From Amphimedon queenslandica (Eukaryota > Porifera > Demospongiae > Haplosclerida > Niphatidae), in contig NW_003546403.1 in NCBI RefSeq assembly GCF_000090795.2, positions 133,228 through 197,227 on the forward strand: a stretch of 64,000 nt of DNA. The letters run 5' to 3'. This document shows, one piece after another, positions 50,531 to 63,832 of the stretch. Below the pieces are notes generated by a model that saw nothing but the letters and a program-made list of their open reading frames with translations, did not search any database and was not told the DNA's origin. How positions within the stretch are numbered: position 1 is the first letter of the stretch; each line of letters begins with the position of its first letter. Both the position numbers and the translations under genes were made by a program.

Positions 50531-52555
50531 TTAACTGAAAGTTGGAGAGGTAGGGGTAGAGAGAGGAGGAAGGGGAGAAGAGAGCAAGAAGAGACAGTGG
50601 GCTGTGACATGACTAGCTTCATTATCAGAGAAAGAGACCTGAGACAGTAACCTCTCGTATGGTTTAACATATCTACAACAAAGAAAACAACAACTATAAC
50701 ATGAATAATACATCAGTAGCATCATACATACACACTGCTATTATGAATAATACACAAATGTACAATGTACATTCTAATTTTCATTTCCTTTATGGATAAA
50801 CTACACTCTTTTGTGTAAACAGATGCATCAATTAGAGATACATGCAAACCAGTAACGGGCAATATGTGTAAATAATTTGCATTCCAATTTAATAATGAGC
50901 AAAATTAAATAATTAAATTATTAGGCAGAAGCACGTGAACTATGGTAGTATGGTAGTATGATTGCATTAATACGATTACAATGTGATAGTGGGGCATGAG
51001 AAAAGGCTGATACTCACCTCCGTGATTCAGGGACTTTATCAAGAAGGTTTCTTAGTATGAGGGCAGCAGTGAGTCTTAAGCAGCGCGTGAAACAAGACTC
51101 ATGCTCATTCTATAAAAGAAAAGAGACTAATCAATAATGTAAACTTTAAGATACACACTATTTTACTAATTATAATTGGCAACGTTTCAAATAAGCTAAT
51201 AACAGCTAGTACTTGATTCATGTTTATACATTAGATGCACATTTTAGTATTAGTGTATAGTAATGCGCTCACTTGTAAAGGAGACACAAGCTTCAGTTTG
51301 ATGAGTGTGTCAGCAACATTGAGAGGAACTGGTTTAGAATCAGACGAGCAGTGATGAGTCTATAGAAAGGGAAAGAGGGAGGGAGAGAGTACGAAGCCTA
51401 AAATGTGCAACACCACACACACACACACACACACACACACTGTGTAGTAAAACTCAATAATTATGTAGTACAGCACTTTTATAGAAAAAATTAATGATGT
51501 GTATATACAGCCAAACTATTGATAGTAAGCCTCAAATAAAACTTTCACACTCCTTTCTCTATATCTACAAAGCTCAATCTCCCCTCTATTGTTTCTTCTC
51601 TCCCAACCTCCCTTCTCTCTCTCTCTCTCTCTCTTTTCCATGATCCATACCTGTATGTGTCTTATAAGGGAAGGCTTCATTCTCTTACTCTTGTTAGAGC
51701 AGCCAGACCAGGGGCAAGGGACAGGGAAAGAGTTGATTTGTGGTATGTGAGTGTAATAAATGTGAGAGAAGAGCTCTGAATAGGAGGAATATCTCCTAAT
51801 GACAAAAGAAATAAAACACCAAATATAAATACATCTACTTATATGTGCATGTACATGTAGTAGCAACAGAAGCCCATGCATAGAAACCAAGGAGACACGC
51901 GTTACATTAGGTGATCAGAGTACAAGTACATCAATCAATACATGACAAATATTCCCAAGCAACGTATAAGGTGTTTATTTGTTTGTGAGTAAATAATCTC
52001 AAGAGGTTATCTTATTGATGAGGCCATCATTCCATATCAGCATGTCAACACTTTACACAAACATAGTGGGAATGGGAGGGGAAGGATTCAATTTGGAGAT
52101 AAAATATTAAAACAGACCCATGCACTAACAAAAGTTTACTATCCTCACATGATGCAATATGCCTTAAATCAACCTCATTTGAAATCCCCAAGCAGCACCA
52201 GTGAACTATAGTAACACTAAGGCTCACTGCAATTGTATTATTTGCAAACAATTAAAACACACCCATTTGTGAAGGAACTGGCAATGAACTGAATTGGCTA
52301 GTAGGGAGTGCTCCACTGACAGAATCAGTTAAACAACAAAGAGATATATTAATTACTGATCCTGGTGGTGGTCCTGGTAACTTATCATCAGTACTTACTA
52401 TCACTGGGTTACCTGATAATGATGGACTTAGTATTGTCTGTTACATACCGTCATTTCCACCTTTAATACCCATGCATGCTGTATAGTACATCTTTGATCT
52501 TAATTATACCATATACGAGTCTATACATGCTGTATAGTGTACATGTGTAATACCC

Positions 52556-52608
<53 letters not shown>

Positions 52609-55600
52609 TTTAATTATAGCCATTTTTGGCTATTAAAATATAAGCATAACAATACGGTATAGCTAGTGTACATAACAACTTGTAACTTACAAGAAGCAGT
52701 TCTCCCAGAGACAAGTAGACTTTAAACAATCAGGAGGGGGAGGAGTCGACAAGGAGGAGGAGGAAGGGCCAGGAGAATGTTCCGCTGATCTTAAAGAGTC
52801 ATTGGAAACCAAACTGGTTACTGGAACAGGTTTAGGAGTGAAAGAGGGAGAGGAGGAGCGATTTCGATGAGAAGGAGTAGATGATCCTTTATCACTGGTA
52901 GCAGCAGGACTCACTGACCTTTGATTTGACCTTTGAGGAGAACTGTAAGTAGTTAGACTGCCATTAGAAGAATTGGATGACTCTTTAAGAAAATGTGAAG
53001 AAAGGAATTGTGTTACATGTAGCTTGTTGCTCTCGGTTAGATCAGTCTTTTGCTTTTTTGTAGGATTAGTACCAGTTGCATGTGCATCAACTGATCTCTC
53101 TCTCTTTCCAATTGATCTCATGACTCCATTGGTACTGCTAAGACCATTCAAAGTATGTGAACCAAATCCAGTTACTTCCATCACTGTGTCATTAGTACAC
53201 AATATGCTATCGGTATTGCTAGCCTTCCCAATGGTCCCTCCTGACTCTAGTCCACCTTCATTACTGGTGATATCCTGTACTGCTGCTAGTGACAAAGGAA
53301 TCCTCATTGAGTTATTTACATTATTGACCAGTGCATGAGGATAAGTGATTGAGTTGAAAGTGGGAGAGCCGTTTACTTTGGGGGACTTCTTTTTGCTTCC
53401 CTTGCCCGCCGAGACTTTCTTGAACTGTATGAGAGGAGAAGGTTTAGCTGTAGTCTTAGAATTAGCAGTAGAGTGTGTCTTTGTAGCTTGAATTAACTGC
53501 TGGAGAGGAGAGAGGGAGGGAGAGGGTGAACGTGATGAAGAAGATTGCTGGGACTGCAAGGGTACACTGGTCGCCAGTGGCACAGACTGCGAGGGTACAC
53601 TGGTGACCAGTGGCATGGACTGCGAGGGTACACTGGTCACCAGTGACACAGACTGTGAGGGTACACTGGTTGCCAGTGGTATGGACTGCGAGGGTACACT
53701 GGTCACCAGTGGCATGGACTGCGAGAGTACACTGGTCAACTGCTGTGGCCCTATAGAGCCACTAGACTGTACTGTAGTGTTACTGGGCTGTGATACTGAC
53801 TGTATGGTTTGTGATATTGATGCTGTGGTTTGTGATACTGTGGCTATGATTTGTGGTACTGATGCTGTAGTTTGTGATACTGATGGCATAGTTTGTGATA
53901 CTGATACTACAGACTGTGGTACTGATGATGATAAAGGCTGTGGTACTGATACTGTAGTTTGTGATACTGATGACATAGCTTGTGATACTGATACTACAGG
54001 CTGTGATAATGATGCAGTGATCTGTGATACTGATACTACAGACTGTGGTAATGAAGCTGTAGTTTGTGATGCTACTATTGGAGAAGACTGCTGGAGTGAA
54101 ACACTACCAGTAGTTATGGTAGTTGATTTATTAGACACAGTTAGAGGTGATGGGGCTGAAGAAGGGAGAGAAATAGGAGGAGGAGGAGGTGTAGGAGTCT
54201 TAGCAGGTGAAGAGAAAAGATTCTGTTTCTTATTGACTCCTATTCCACCCACCAATTCAAGATCTTTACCTCCAATCTTTATTGATGCAAAGAAAGCACT
54301 GGGAAACACTTTCCTACAATAAAAGTATAGCCATGTAAGTAAAGATATAGACCAGTAGGATAAGGGACTAGAATTCAAATCTACTGTACATGTACATTTT
54401 ATCATGACATTCAATGAATGGAATGGAGAGAAAAAATAATCAAGTTTTGCACTGAACATCCAATAATAATAATAATGTCCATCAGTTAAGAATCAAATGA
54501 TTCTTTTCATTAAGCAAAAAGGAAATTACTGAAAATTGTTGCCAAACTTCATAAAGATATACATGTACATGCAGCTACGATAGCCATATCATCATCATCA
54601 TAATGGACATGCATGTGTGAATGATATATACATGTACATGTACACTTACCTGAATATTAAATCAAATTCAGGTTGTGTGGCAGCAGTGGTATACTTCAAT
54701 TGTGCACAGTGTCCAAGGTACTTGCTGTATATGTCCAACTTTGGAATGAACTCCTCTTGACTGGGAATGTATTCAGACTGTAGCCTAAAGATTAAATTAC
54801 AAAAAAAATCTGACACTAAAATCATTTAAACTTTATGCATAAGTCATATTTTTCAAGTTACTCTAAAATCGGGCTAAAGTGCCTGAACCATATGCATATG
54901 TAATACAATTAATGGCCAAATTTCGCCAAAAATGAAAAGGAGAGAATTCTCCATTTTTATATTTTTTTCTGATACGAATAGATGTTCTTATGTTGTGTAG
55001 AAAATCTGAATTGATTTCAATCAAGATTGAATTTTTTACAAATTTTTAAAGTTGCTCCAAAATCAGGCCAAAGTCCCTGTACTATAGTACAGTGTCAATG
55101 GCCAAATTTCACCAAAAATGAAAACTAGAGAATTCTTTATTTTTATATTTTTTCCTGATACATAAACATGTTTTTATGTTGTGTATAAAAGTTGAACTGA
55201 TTCCAATCAAGATTGGATTTTTCAGGAATTTTTAAAGTTAAAAAACTTATGATCAGAATCGATGTCATCAATAATGATATGCACAAAATTAGAGGAAAAA
55301 ACATGCATAGAACAAATTATAATAAAAAAGCAAAAACCTCTCCACTTCTTTATAGTAAGCTTATACTAATAATTCCTTCACAATCCAATCACACCCACAC
55401 CAACAATACTAGAGCATAAAATTGTCCTTACCATTGTATAGCAAAAGTCAGTTTCGACTCCAACAGTGACTCACTACTAACCGCCGGCTTATCCACTTTA
55501 GCAGCCACTGGCTGTCTACCAGTAGGAAGCTGTTTACCAGATGCATTAGATATAGAGGAAGGAGTAAAAGGAAGAGCAGGTCCTTTAATCTTAGCACCAG

Positions 55601-57467
55601 TCAAGCCCTTGGAGCTGGCACTAAGACCTCCTGTTACTTGACCGGCTCCGGACAAACTTTTTGTCGCAGAGATCATTCCGGAGAGACTTTCTTGTGGTGG
55701 AACTTGATTGGTCAAAACTGCCGATTCTTCTTTCCCGTTCGAATGAAAGACGACAAGCCCATGCAAAGACCTGTCTTCAACTGAGAGGGTTAAAAAACTT
55801 AATAATATCTTAATACAGCTATCGCAGTGTAAAATACTCTCGCTCAGTTTTCGACCGCACAGCGAGAGCTTGTAGAGAGTCTCCAGACACGTTTGAGCCA
55901 GCAAATAGTCGGGTAGGAGGGATAATTGCAGCATGCGGTTTAGTAGGTCGCTGTGGGCATTAATTAGAGTGGCCTTGTTACAGACGCTCAATGAGAAACC
56001 ACCTAATATCTCCATTCCTGTAATTATATATAAAAAATAAGAATAAAATATTTAAAAATAAGAGTAAAATGTAATGCACATGTAATCATAGTTTATGGGC
56101 TGCATTAGCATCTACAGCTTGTACATGTACATGTACATGCGTGCATTAAACACTAATTTTTAAAAAATAAAGAATCTCATAAAGTAAAATAACTACATTC
56201 AGGTAAGGTAAGCTGACACAAATTGAGAGCATTTGCTGATGATTAGAGAATGACACAAATAAAACATGCATGTACTTTAATAATTTCTTGTGAATATTAT
56301 GGACTCTAGCATATTTTTTACAGGCAATTGAAAATTAGTTATTTAAAAATGCATTCATTTTATATGTACCTCGAATTATAGAGTTCCTGTCATAAGACAA
56401 TACACAAGAATAAACACTCATCAATAGCAAATGACTAATACTGTCATCATCATCACCTTCTATCACCAGCTACAAAATGGAACAATAGACATGACAGTCA
56501 TGTGATAATCAAAGGGATATATGTACATGTAAAGGTTTAAAATAAATCACTGTACTATAGCCCATGGTTTTTTCCGAAAAATGGCTCCAAAATCACCCCA
56601 AATTTTTATTACATTTTCTGACATATAATGATGTAATTATGCTGTGTAGAAAGTTTGAGCAGATTATGGCTTAAACTTTTTGGGTTATGACCATTAAAAA
56701 AAATGGGTCAATTTCTGAAAAAATCCCTGTACTATAGTATAGCCCATGGTTTTTTCTGAAAAATGGTTCCGAAATTACCCCCAATTTTTATTATATTTTC
56801 TGATACATATTGATGTCCTTATGCTATGTAAGAAAGTTTGAGCAGATTCCGAGTTAAATTTTTCAAGCTATGACCATTTTTAAAAACAGGCCAATTTCTA
56901 AAAAAATCCCTGTACTATAGCCCATGGTTTTTTCTGAAAAATGGCTCCGAAATCACCCCCAATTTTTATTACATTTTCTGATACATATTGATGTACATAT
57001 GCTATGTAGAAAGTTTGAGTGGATTCCGACTTAAATTTTTTGAGTTATAACCATTTAAAAAAATGGGCCAATTTCTGAAAAAATCCCTGTACTATAGCCC
57101 ATAGTTTTTTCTGAAAAATGGTTCTGAAATCACCCCCAATTTTTATTACATTTTCTGATACATATTGATGTACATATGCTATGTAGAAAGTTTGAGTGGA
57201 TTCCGACTTAAATTTTTTGAGTTATAACCATTTAAAAAAATGGGCCAATTTCTGAAAAAATCCCTGTACTATAGCCCATAGTTTTTTCTGAAAAATGGTT
57301 CTGAAATCACCCCCAATTTTTATTACATTTTCTGATACATTATTAATGTCATAATGCATACTTACATAAGGAGCAATGCCTGCCAGTGCATCAAGAGATT
57401 GATTCTTGAGTTCTGGTAAAGATGAGTTGAGGCACAATAGCAAAAATCTAAAAAGTGTACACCCATA

Positions 57468-57510
<43 letters not shown>

Positions 57511-59835
57511 GTAAATAAGTGCTTTAAATACTTATTGCAATACCTCAATGTAGAGTCGCATTTAGCAAAATACTGAGCATTCCGTTTGCTGAGTGACAAG
57601 TTCCTGATAATTAGCGAAACTTGTGTAGCACGAAAACTTTCAATAGCATCATGTGTTAAGACAGCTCTTTCTGGGAAAAAACTCATTCTACTTGTATCTA
57701 TAGAGAAGGAATTAGGGAAGGGAGAAGGTGAATAATATGAAAGGAAAGTGATAGAGAAGGTTTCTACCTTCAAATTGATTAGCCAGTGCAGTCAGACACA
57801 CCCATTCTGGCACTACTTCTTGCCAAAATGCTAAGAAATCAATTTCAGACTGAGAATACCACTCAACATATAATGACTCCAAACTTGTCTCATCTAAAAA
57901 AGATAGGTAGACTAGCTATACCTTAAAATGGCAATATTTCTCCACATTCTATTCTGCTGGCCCTCTTTCCACCCCCTCTCTCTCCTCCTCTTATTTTCTT
58001 TCCCTCTCCTTACCTGAGTTAAACACTCCCACATGTGCCAGTAGCATTGGCAGTAAATGAGGTACATCTTGAACAAGTAAGCCCTCCCGTCCATTGGTCT
58101 CCTCCTCACTCGACATTATAAGCAAACAATTCATACAAAGATCAACTTCATTGGGTAGACCGCACTCCAACGACCTCACCAACCAGCCACAGTTCTTCCC
58201 TGATCCCCTAAAAGCTCCCTTCTCTCCTCCTTTTCCTTTTGTAGCATGTATGGCTGCCATTTGCTGGAGCAGGAGTTGAACAAGTTGGAGCTGGTTAGGC
58301 GGCAGCTGCAATAGACTAGGAAGGTTTGCCAGTTGTCCTATGAGTTCAGGAGACCTCTCGACTTGCTTTAACAAATTAGCAAACCCAGGGACGCTCGTTA
58401 AGTGAGAGAATTTAGAGACTAGAAAGGAATTATTAGAGGGAGAGGGTGAAGGCTGGGAGGGTTGTGATAGGGTGGGTTGAAAGGTAAGGCGGCGAGGACC
58501 GATGTCAGCTAAAGGAATGAAAGGTTGTTCCCCTGCTTCATATCTCTCGTATGGCTCAAGGTATCTACAATAATGGAATAAGTATTATTTGGTATTATTC
58601 TAGCAATATTGTAATTATCTAACAACATTCATTATTATTATCATTATTATTAAAACTTAATATTCTAAGGTGGGTAATTTTGACATTTCAAAGGCTTTAG
58701 GAAAAATATACTCAGTCACATGCACATTTTATGTGTAATGGCAGATACACATGATCTTTCCTCAAAAGTAGATCAAATAAACATACACTGTACATGTAAA
58801 TGTACAGTATATGCACTCAATAAAAGCATACACGTGAACTGTCAGTTTTGACATGTTCAATACACAAAACTTATAAGCATACAACCACAAACACGAATGG
58901 TACATGTAGATGTACATGTATATGTATACAGAAATTATGTTTATACACAATAAAATAAATTACTCATACAAATACACAGCACACATACATACATAAACAT
59001 ATTATGACATAACATAGAACACACACACAAACCTCACTTCTTTATAATTTAACTAGCACACATAGAAAAACACAGATGGACATGATTATAATAATACTGA
59101 TTAACTTACTTAATAAAGTTTTGTCTACAAGCATAAGAGGCACTCGTTACTGACGCTGGTAGATTAAAGCTCCGAGCGACATCGCCCCATAGCCTGTCCT
59201 GGGTGATACGCTTGGAACCACCCAGCGACTTGACTTTCAAATAAAGATGATATAAATCCAATTCTCTACCACCTAGTAGGGGAACCCTCTTTACAGAGTT
59301 ACTAGAAGATAAAGAAAGGGGGAGAGGTAGATAAGAGAGGAGGATGAGGAGAGATAAAAGATAGGGAAAGCATTTGAAAATGTGTATGTGTGTGAGAGAG
59401 AGAGAGGGGGGACAGAAAGTTAATAAAAGGTTATTGAAAGCAGAATGTAAGAAGAGACATGCCAAATAAAAAAAATTAATGTGATTTAAAATGTTATATT
59501 ATATAAAGCATGTAGGCTTTTAGGGACTTCGGTCTACACTCAGGACACTCCATTTAATCAAGAGGAGTTTCATTTATCAAAAGTAATTTTAATGTGGGGC
59601 TTGGTCAAATGAGGAGAGATGTATACAAATTTTTTGGCGGGTAATTCTCCTCGCGCGGGAAAACGCGCATGGATAGAAGGACGGGATTAAGACCGGGTCT
59701 CTGTCCTTCTCCTCACTTGTTGTCCTTGTGGAACTTGAAGAGTTTTACGTGGAACTCATCGCGGCGCTTTATGTATATCTCGTCTTTGTTGTTCCACTCT
59801 TCTTCTGGTGTACACATTTCTCCTATTGTTATCAT
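50531..59835 (-). CDS. ARID2: ARID2-like subunit of the PBAF chromatin-remodelling complex
   Basis: A 14-exon model gives about 1377 aa (human 1835): 59835-59717, 59301-59110, 58564-58014, 57893-57768, 57697-57544, 57447-57366, 56469-56370, 56017-55432, 54784-54650, 54313-52691, 51795-51651, 51359-51273, 51109-51018, 50672-50531. The ARID domain is at about 10-105 ([14 protein letters not shown] ... [12 protein letters not shown]). Armadillo-like helices follow, with the ARID2 hallmark [17 protein letters not shown]. An RFX-type winged helix lies at about 635-715. A Ser/Gln-rich exon precedes two C2H2 fingers, CLWENC...H.YYTH and CPWSGC...HIQTH; the second spans an intron. The end ([12 protein letters not shown]) matches ARID2. 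This is the DNA-binding, PBAF-defining subunit acting in the nucleus. The start is the first in-frame ATG; a second is 18 nt later. Confidence 0.94.
51416..51440. repeat. (CA)n microsatellite
   Basis: About 12 CA units in an ARID2-like intron. Confidence 0.85.
52558..52606. repeat. (TTA)n microsatellite
   Basis: About 16 TTA units in an ARID2-like intron, just downstream (in gene sense) of the large exon. Confidence 0.92.
53565..54085 (-). repeat. Coding minisatellite in the ARID2-like gene
   Basis: Within the large exon, about six ~33-nt units code [11 protein letters not shown]-type repeats (53565-53735). Upstream in gene sense are about ten shorter units of [10 protein letters not shown] type (53780-54080). 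The frame stays open throughout. The antisense strand also stays open across it as an artefact. Confidence 0.85.
54870..55240. repeat. Two diverged copies of the ~178-bp dispersed repeat
   Basis: In an ARID2-like intron. Two successive units share GTCAATGGCCAAATTTC, CCAAAAATGAAAA, AGAGAATTCT and GTTGTGTA strings, with the second starting near 55075. Confidence 0.65.
56545..57345 (-). repeat. Five-unit tandem array of the ~178-bp repeat, reverse orientation
   Basis: CCCTGTACTATAG or its close variants recur near 56550, 56727, 56909, 57087 and 57265, so the period is about 178 bp. Each unit is the reverse complement of those at 31019-31905. The array fills most of an ARID2-like intron and ends just before the exon at 57366. 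Confidence 0.88.
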
Positions 59836-60154
59836 AAGAGCCACTCTTGGCTCATGGTGTAGGGAATGAGTCCTCGGGAAAGTGGTTCTTTACTGGCACC
59901 TGTGACTGACTCGAAACAAGAGCTTTAGTACAGAATATATTCCCACCAAGCTAAACGTCCATTTCTTTTGGTGGGCGGGTGATGTGTGCCGCCATGTTGG
60001 ATTCTACTGCGCATGCGTCAAACCACGTGCTTTTTGTAACGGTTAATTAATTAATTAATTAAATCAAACACACCTCCGGACACACCTGCATACCCACATT
60101 TTTAATTTCCTCGATCGAATCCTCGTAATCAATATACGTCGATTTTCGATCGCG
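59836..60154. promoter_or_regulatory. Bidirectional promoter (ARID2-like / GH3 enzyme) with NRF-1-, YY1- and E-box-like sites
   Basis: The two divergent start codons are 319 bp apart. A GC-rich block contains GCCGCCATGTTGG (59988-60000, YY1-like), TGCGCATGCG (60008-60017, NRF-1 palindrome) and CACGTG (60024-60029, E-box). GGTGGGCGGG at 59970-59979 is Sp/KLF-like. There is no TATA box. Such TATA-less clusters are typical of animal housekeeping promoters. Binding itself is inferred. Confidence 0.65.
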
Positions 60155-62846
60155 ATGGAGTTGCTGCTGGTTTTCTCTCTTGTATTCTCTTCTTTGGCTC
60201 TCGGTAACAGCTATGTGCCTGAGTTCCCTTTCCGAGATCCCTCTCTACCCATTGAAGAAAGAGTCAAAGTAAAGCAATAGCCAAAATTATTACTCTATGT
60301 CCATCCTCTGTTATGCAGGATATTGTTGATCGTCTTACTTTAGCTCAGTTAGTAGAGCAAATGGCTCATGGTGGTGCTGGAAATAATGGTATGTCTGTCA
60401 ATATTATCATGATAGTATGCTACAATTAATCATGGTTTAATGCATAATTTATGGTGGGGCTGGATTCTACTAGTCTCAAATAGTAGCCTTTAATTTTATT
60501 CTCTTTATGTATCGTTATTTCTATTAGGTCCTGCTCCCGGTATTCCTGACTTAAATATAAAGCCTTATCAGTGGGGTACTGAGTGTCTCTCTGGTGATGT
60601 GGGTGCTGGTGATGCCACCTCATTCCCAATGTCTATAGGAATGGTAAGGGAGGAGTGAGAGTGAAAGAAAGAAAAGAGAGGGAGGGATTTGAGAGTTAAC
60701 TACCTCATGCTTCATGTTCAGCCTGTGTTTGGCATGCTCTGATGATTTAGTGGTTATTATGTGTACACTGACCTATCACATGATTATATTTAATTAGCTG
60801 GTGTGTATCACTTGCATGTTTTCCCTCTCTTCAATTGATAAACCAAGAGTGTACATATAATATACTATTATTATGAATAATTATACTATTATCATGTAGG
60901 GAGTAGGGATATATACATTGCAAAATTAATAGTTAGTATATTCCGTGTAGTGTGATCATTGTTTATACAATATTCCATTACTTTTGTGTATCTTGTCATT
61001 CTGTGCTATGTATGCTTTTGAAAACAATAGACTAGGAGTTTTGTTAATGTTATTATTGTGTCTTCAATATGATAGGCTGCTACTTTCAATTATGATCTAT
61101 TGAAGCAAGTATCCAATGCTACTGCCTACGAAGTGAGAGCTAAAAATACTGCAGCTGTTCTTAATGGATCATATGCTTTTCACACTGGACTCAGCTGCTG
61201 GTAAGGATTAAACTATAATGAAGAAGGGAAAGTTTAGTAGATGAATGTGAAACTGCTTTTATAATAAGGAATTGAGTTTGTTTTTGTTTGAGATTGTTTT
61301 AATTTCCAGGAGTCCTGTTCTGAATATAATGAGAGACCCACGTTGGGGAAGAAACCAGGCAAGCATATCAAAACTAAATTTACCTGTTGATAACACTCAT
61401 TATACAGGAGACGTATGGAGAGGATCCATATCTGTCTAGTTATTTAGGACAAGCTTTTGTCACTGGATTACAAGGAGGTGAGTTATTTTCAAATTTCTAA
61501 TTATTTTATGTTTATTTTAATAGATGATCCTACTTATGTAATTGCTAATGCTGGCTGTAAGCATTTTGATGTACATGGTGGGCCAGAGGACACTCCAGTG
61601 CCACGTTTTTCATTTGATGCTAACGTAAGAAGACTATAATTTACTATAATCCTCCCACTAAATTAATGATACTACTCTGAGAATAAACTGCACCTGATAA
61701 TTATTATAATTATTACACTTGGTAACTATATCATCACAATATCCAATGTTTAATTTTTAAATAATAATACGCTTTTTCTTTCCATGTCACAGGTTACAAT
61801 GAGAGATTGGCGAATGACGTTTCTTCCTCAGTTCAAAGCTTGTGTTGAAGCTGGAGCTCTTAGTCTTATGTGCAGTTACAACAGGTGGAAACAATGTGTA
61901 ATTTATATTTTGAATTTGTGTGTATTTTCTATAGAATAAATGGTGTCCCTGCTTGTGCCAATAAAAAGCTCCTCACAGATATATTAAGGAATGAGTGGAA
62001 TTTTAAAGGCTACGTAGTGAGCGATCAAGGAGCACTAGGTTCATAAAACCTAATATCACTTATTCTACATGTTTATCTTCAATTTTTTCTGCCTCATTTT
62101 ATATCATTCTTTTTTCCCCTGCTCTCTCTCTCTCTCTCTCTCTTTACACTTTCTTTTTCCAGAGAATATTGTCACACAGCATCATTATGCTCCTGATTTT
62201 GTGACAGCTGCTGCTGAAGCTGCCAATGCTGGCACTTGCCTTGAAGATGGCAACAGTGAAGATAAAGATGGCAATGTTTTCGAAAACCTTGATGATGCTG
62301 TTGAAAAAGTACTTAAGAGTTTCTTTATTTCTTTTACTTTATATTTCAACCCTTTTTCCTTCTCACACCTATCTCTAGGGTCTTGTTAGCGTTGATACTC
62401 TTAAAGATGCAGTGAGTAGGTTGTTCTACGTTCGTACAAAACTAGGAGAGTTTGATCCACCTGATAATAATAACCCTTATGCCAAGTAAGAGAGAAATGA
62501 AGAGAAACTATGATAGTATATACAATGTACACATGAAGGATTACATTGTCATTTGTAAATTGTTTTTAAATGAGTTTTTCCTAGTATTCCACTCTCCATC
62601 ATACAAAGTGATACACACATTAAGATAGCCCTTCAAGCTGCAATGGAGAGCATTGTACTAATGAAGAATGAATTTAACGGCTCACCTTTTCTACCTCTTC
62701 TACCTCTTGCTAATAAATTCAAGAGAGCCTGTGTATGTAATATATAAACATGCCTCTCGTTATGTGTCATTGTTGTTGTTTAGGTTGTTGGTCCTTTTAT
62801 TAAGAATCCTGATACCATGTTTGGAGACTATTCACCAACAATGATG
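60155..62846 (+). CDS. Glycoside hydrolase family 3 beta-xylosidase/beta-glucosidase-like enzyme, 3' partial
   Basis: Thirteen exons are visible (435 aa), stopping at a GTATAA donor: 60155-60268, 60319-60388, 60528-60643, 61076-61200, 61310-61358, 61408-61477, 61524-61624, 61793-61884, 61935-62038, 62163-62308, 62379-62485, 62585-62732, 62784-62846. A signal peptide (MELLLVFSLVFSSLALG) directs it to the secretory path. GH3 N-domain motifs follow: [61 protein letters not shown]. The nucleophile region GYVVSDQGAL places the catalytic Asp near residue 276. The start of the C-terminal sandwich (ESIVLMKNEF...LPL) is present; the rest (roughly 300 aa) must lie beyond the window. The intron after residue 158 has a GC-AG donor. 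The many introns argue against a bacterial contaminant. Xylosidase versus glucosidase cannot be decided here. Confidence 0.9.
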
Positions 62847-62849
62847 GTA

Positions 62850-63023
62850 TAAGCCACATTTAGATTTTTTCATTTTTATAAATTTTTCTGATACATAATG
62901 CATGTACTTAAGTTGTGTAGAAAGTTTCAGATCATTCCAATCAAAATTGGGTTTTTTAACAAAGTCTTAAAGTGTTCTCTCAAATCGGACCCAAGTCACT
63001 GTACTATAATAGTACAGGGTTTA
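62850..63023. repeat. Dispersed ~178-bp repeat, diverged copy
   Basis: In the open-ended GH3 intron. It has TCTGATACATAATGCATGTA, GTTGTGTAGAAAGTTTCAG and ACTGTACTATAATAGTACAG. Confidence 0.6.
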
Positions 63024-63379
63024 CAGGGGCGTATCTAGGAACTGGGGAAGGAGGGTGCTAAGGGCGCGCGAAGCGCGCCGCAATTTTGGCCACACCCACT
63101 TTTATGGCGGTAAAACGGCCTTTTCCTGCATTTTCGTCAATTATGGGTGGGGCTACGCTAGGGTGGGGCCAAGATCATTTCAAACATACTGCTATGTTAC
63201 TGGTACTTCTGATTGCTCCTTAAAGCACTGGAAACTGCTGAAATCATAATAAGGGGGCTAGATAACTTTGTTAAGAGGCTTGGTAGTGATGCAAGAGTCC
63301 AGGACTTCAGTAATTTTTTCTGAGCCCAGCCCTGAGGGGGGTGCTCAAGCCCCCTCAGCCCCCCCTAAATACGCCTCTG
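63024..63379. mobile_element. hAT-like MITE
   Basis: A 356-bp element with inverted ends: CAGGGGCGTATCTAGG at the left, and CCTAAATACGCCTCTG at the right (complement CAGAGGCGTATTTAGG). CAGGGGCG-type tips are typical of hAT elements. It is GC-richer than its surroundings (GGGCGCGCGAAGCGCGCC near 63062). No transposase is present. I do not see a clean 8-bp target duplication. Confidence 0.65.
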
Positions 63380-63832
63380 AAGAGTATTTAAGAACAAGAG
63401 AAGCTGAAGCTTAAAACATGAGTTATTCACAAGAAGATGCTTGTGAAGCTCGTCGACTTCTTCATAACAAGCGTGAGAAGGAGCAAGACTGAGGAGGAGA
63501 AAAGAGCGAGGAGGTCCAATAGTAATGCTAGAGATAGGTCTTGTTGCACTCAAAGACAACAAATGGAGTCTCCTTCTGGCTTCTGAGACCAACTATCTTC
63601 CATCCTAGATCTATATAACTGCAGAGATTCTTCACTCAAAGCTAGAAGCTATGAAATTCCTTCCATGCAAATTCTGCATTAGTGTATTGACATCACATTC
63701 ACATCAGTCAACATTCAAGGTTTAATAGCCACTACATCATTGTCTATATAGACATTGTATATTGCTAATCGAAATGTTAATTGTTTTGCTCGCCCCTTAA
63801 TGTTTTACATTCGCCTAGTATTATATATTTAC
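63380..63832. other. Non-coding stretch, intron or intergenic
   Basis: AT-rich, with no exon that continues the GH3 frame. A short minus-strand open frame at 63365-63592 has no splice context I trust. Confidence 0.35.

Noticed and set aside
53603-54322. 240-codon plus-strand frame rich in Cys/Asp opposite the ARID2 exon
   Set aside because: Antisense image of Ser/Gln/Thr repeats; starts and ends within the repeat exon.
60155-62846. GH3 enzyme as bacterial symbiont contamination or recent transfer
   Set aside because: It has 12 spliceosomal introns, a signal peptide and a promoter shared with ARID2, so it is a resident animal gene; ancient transfer cannot be excluded.
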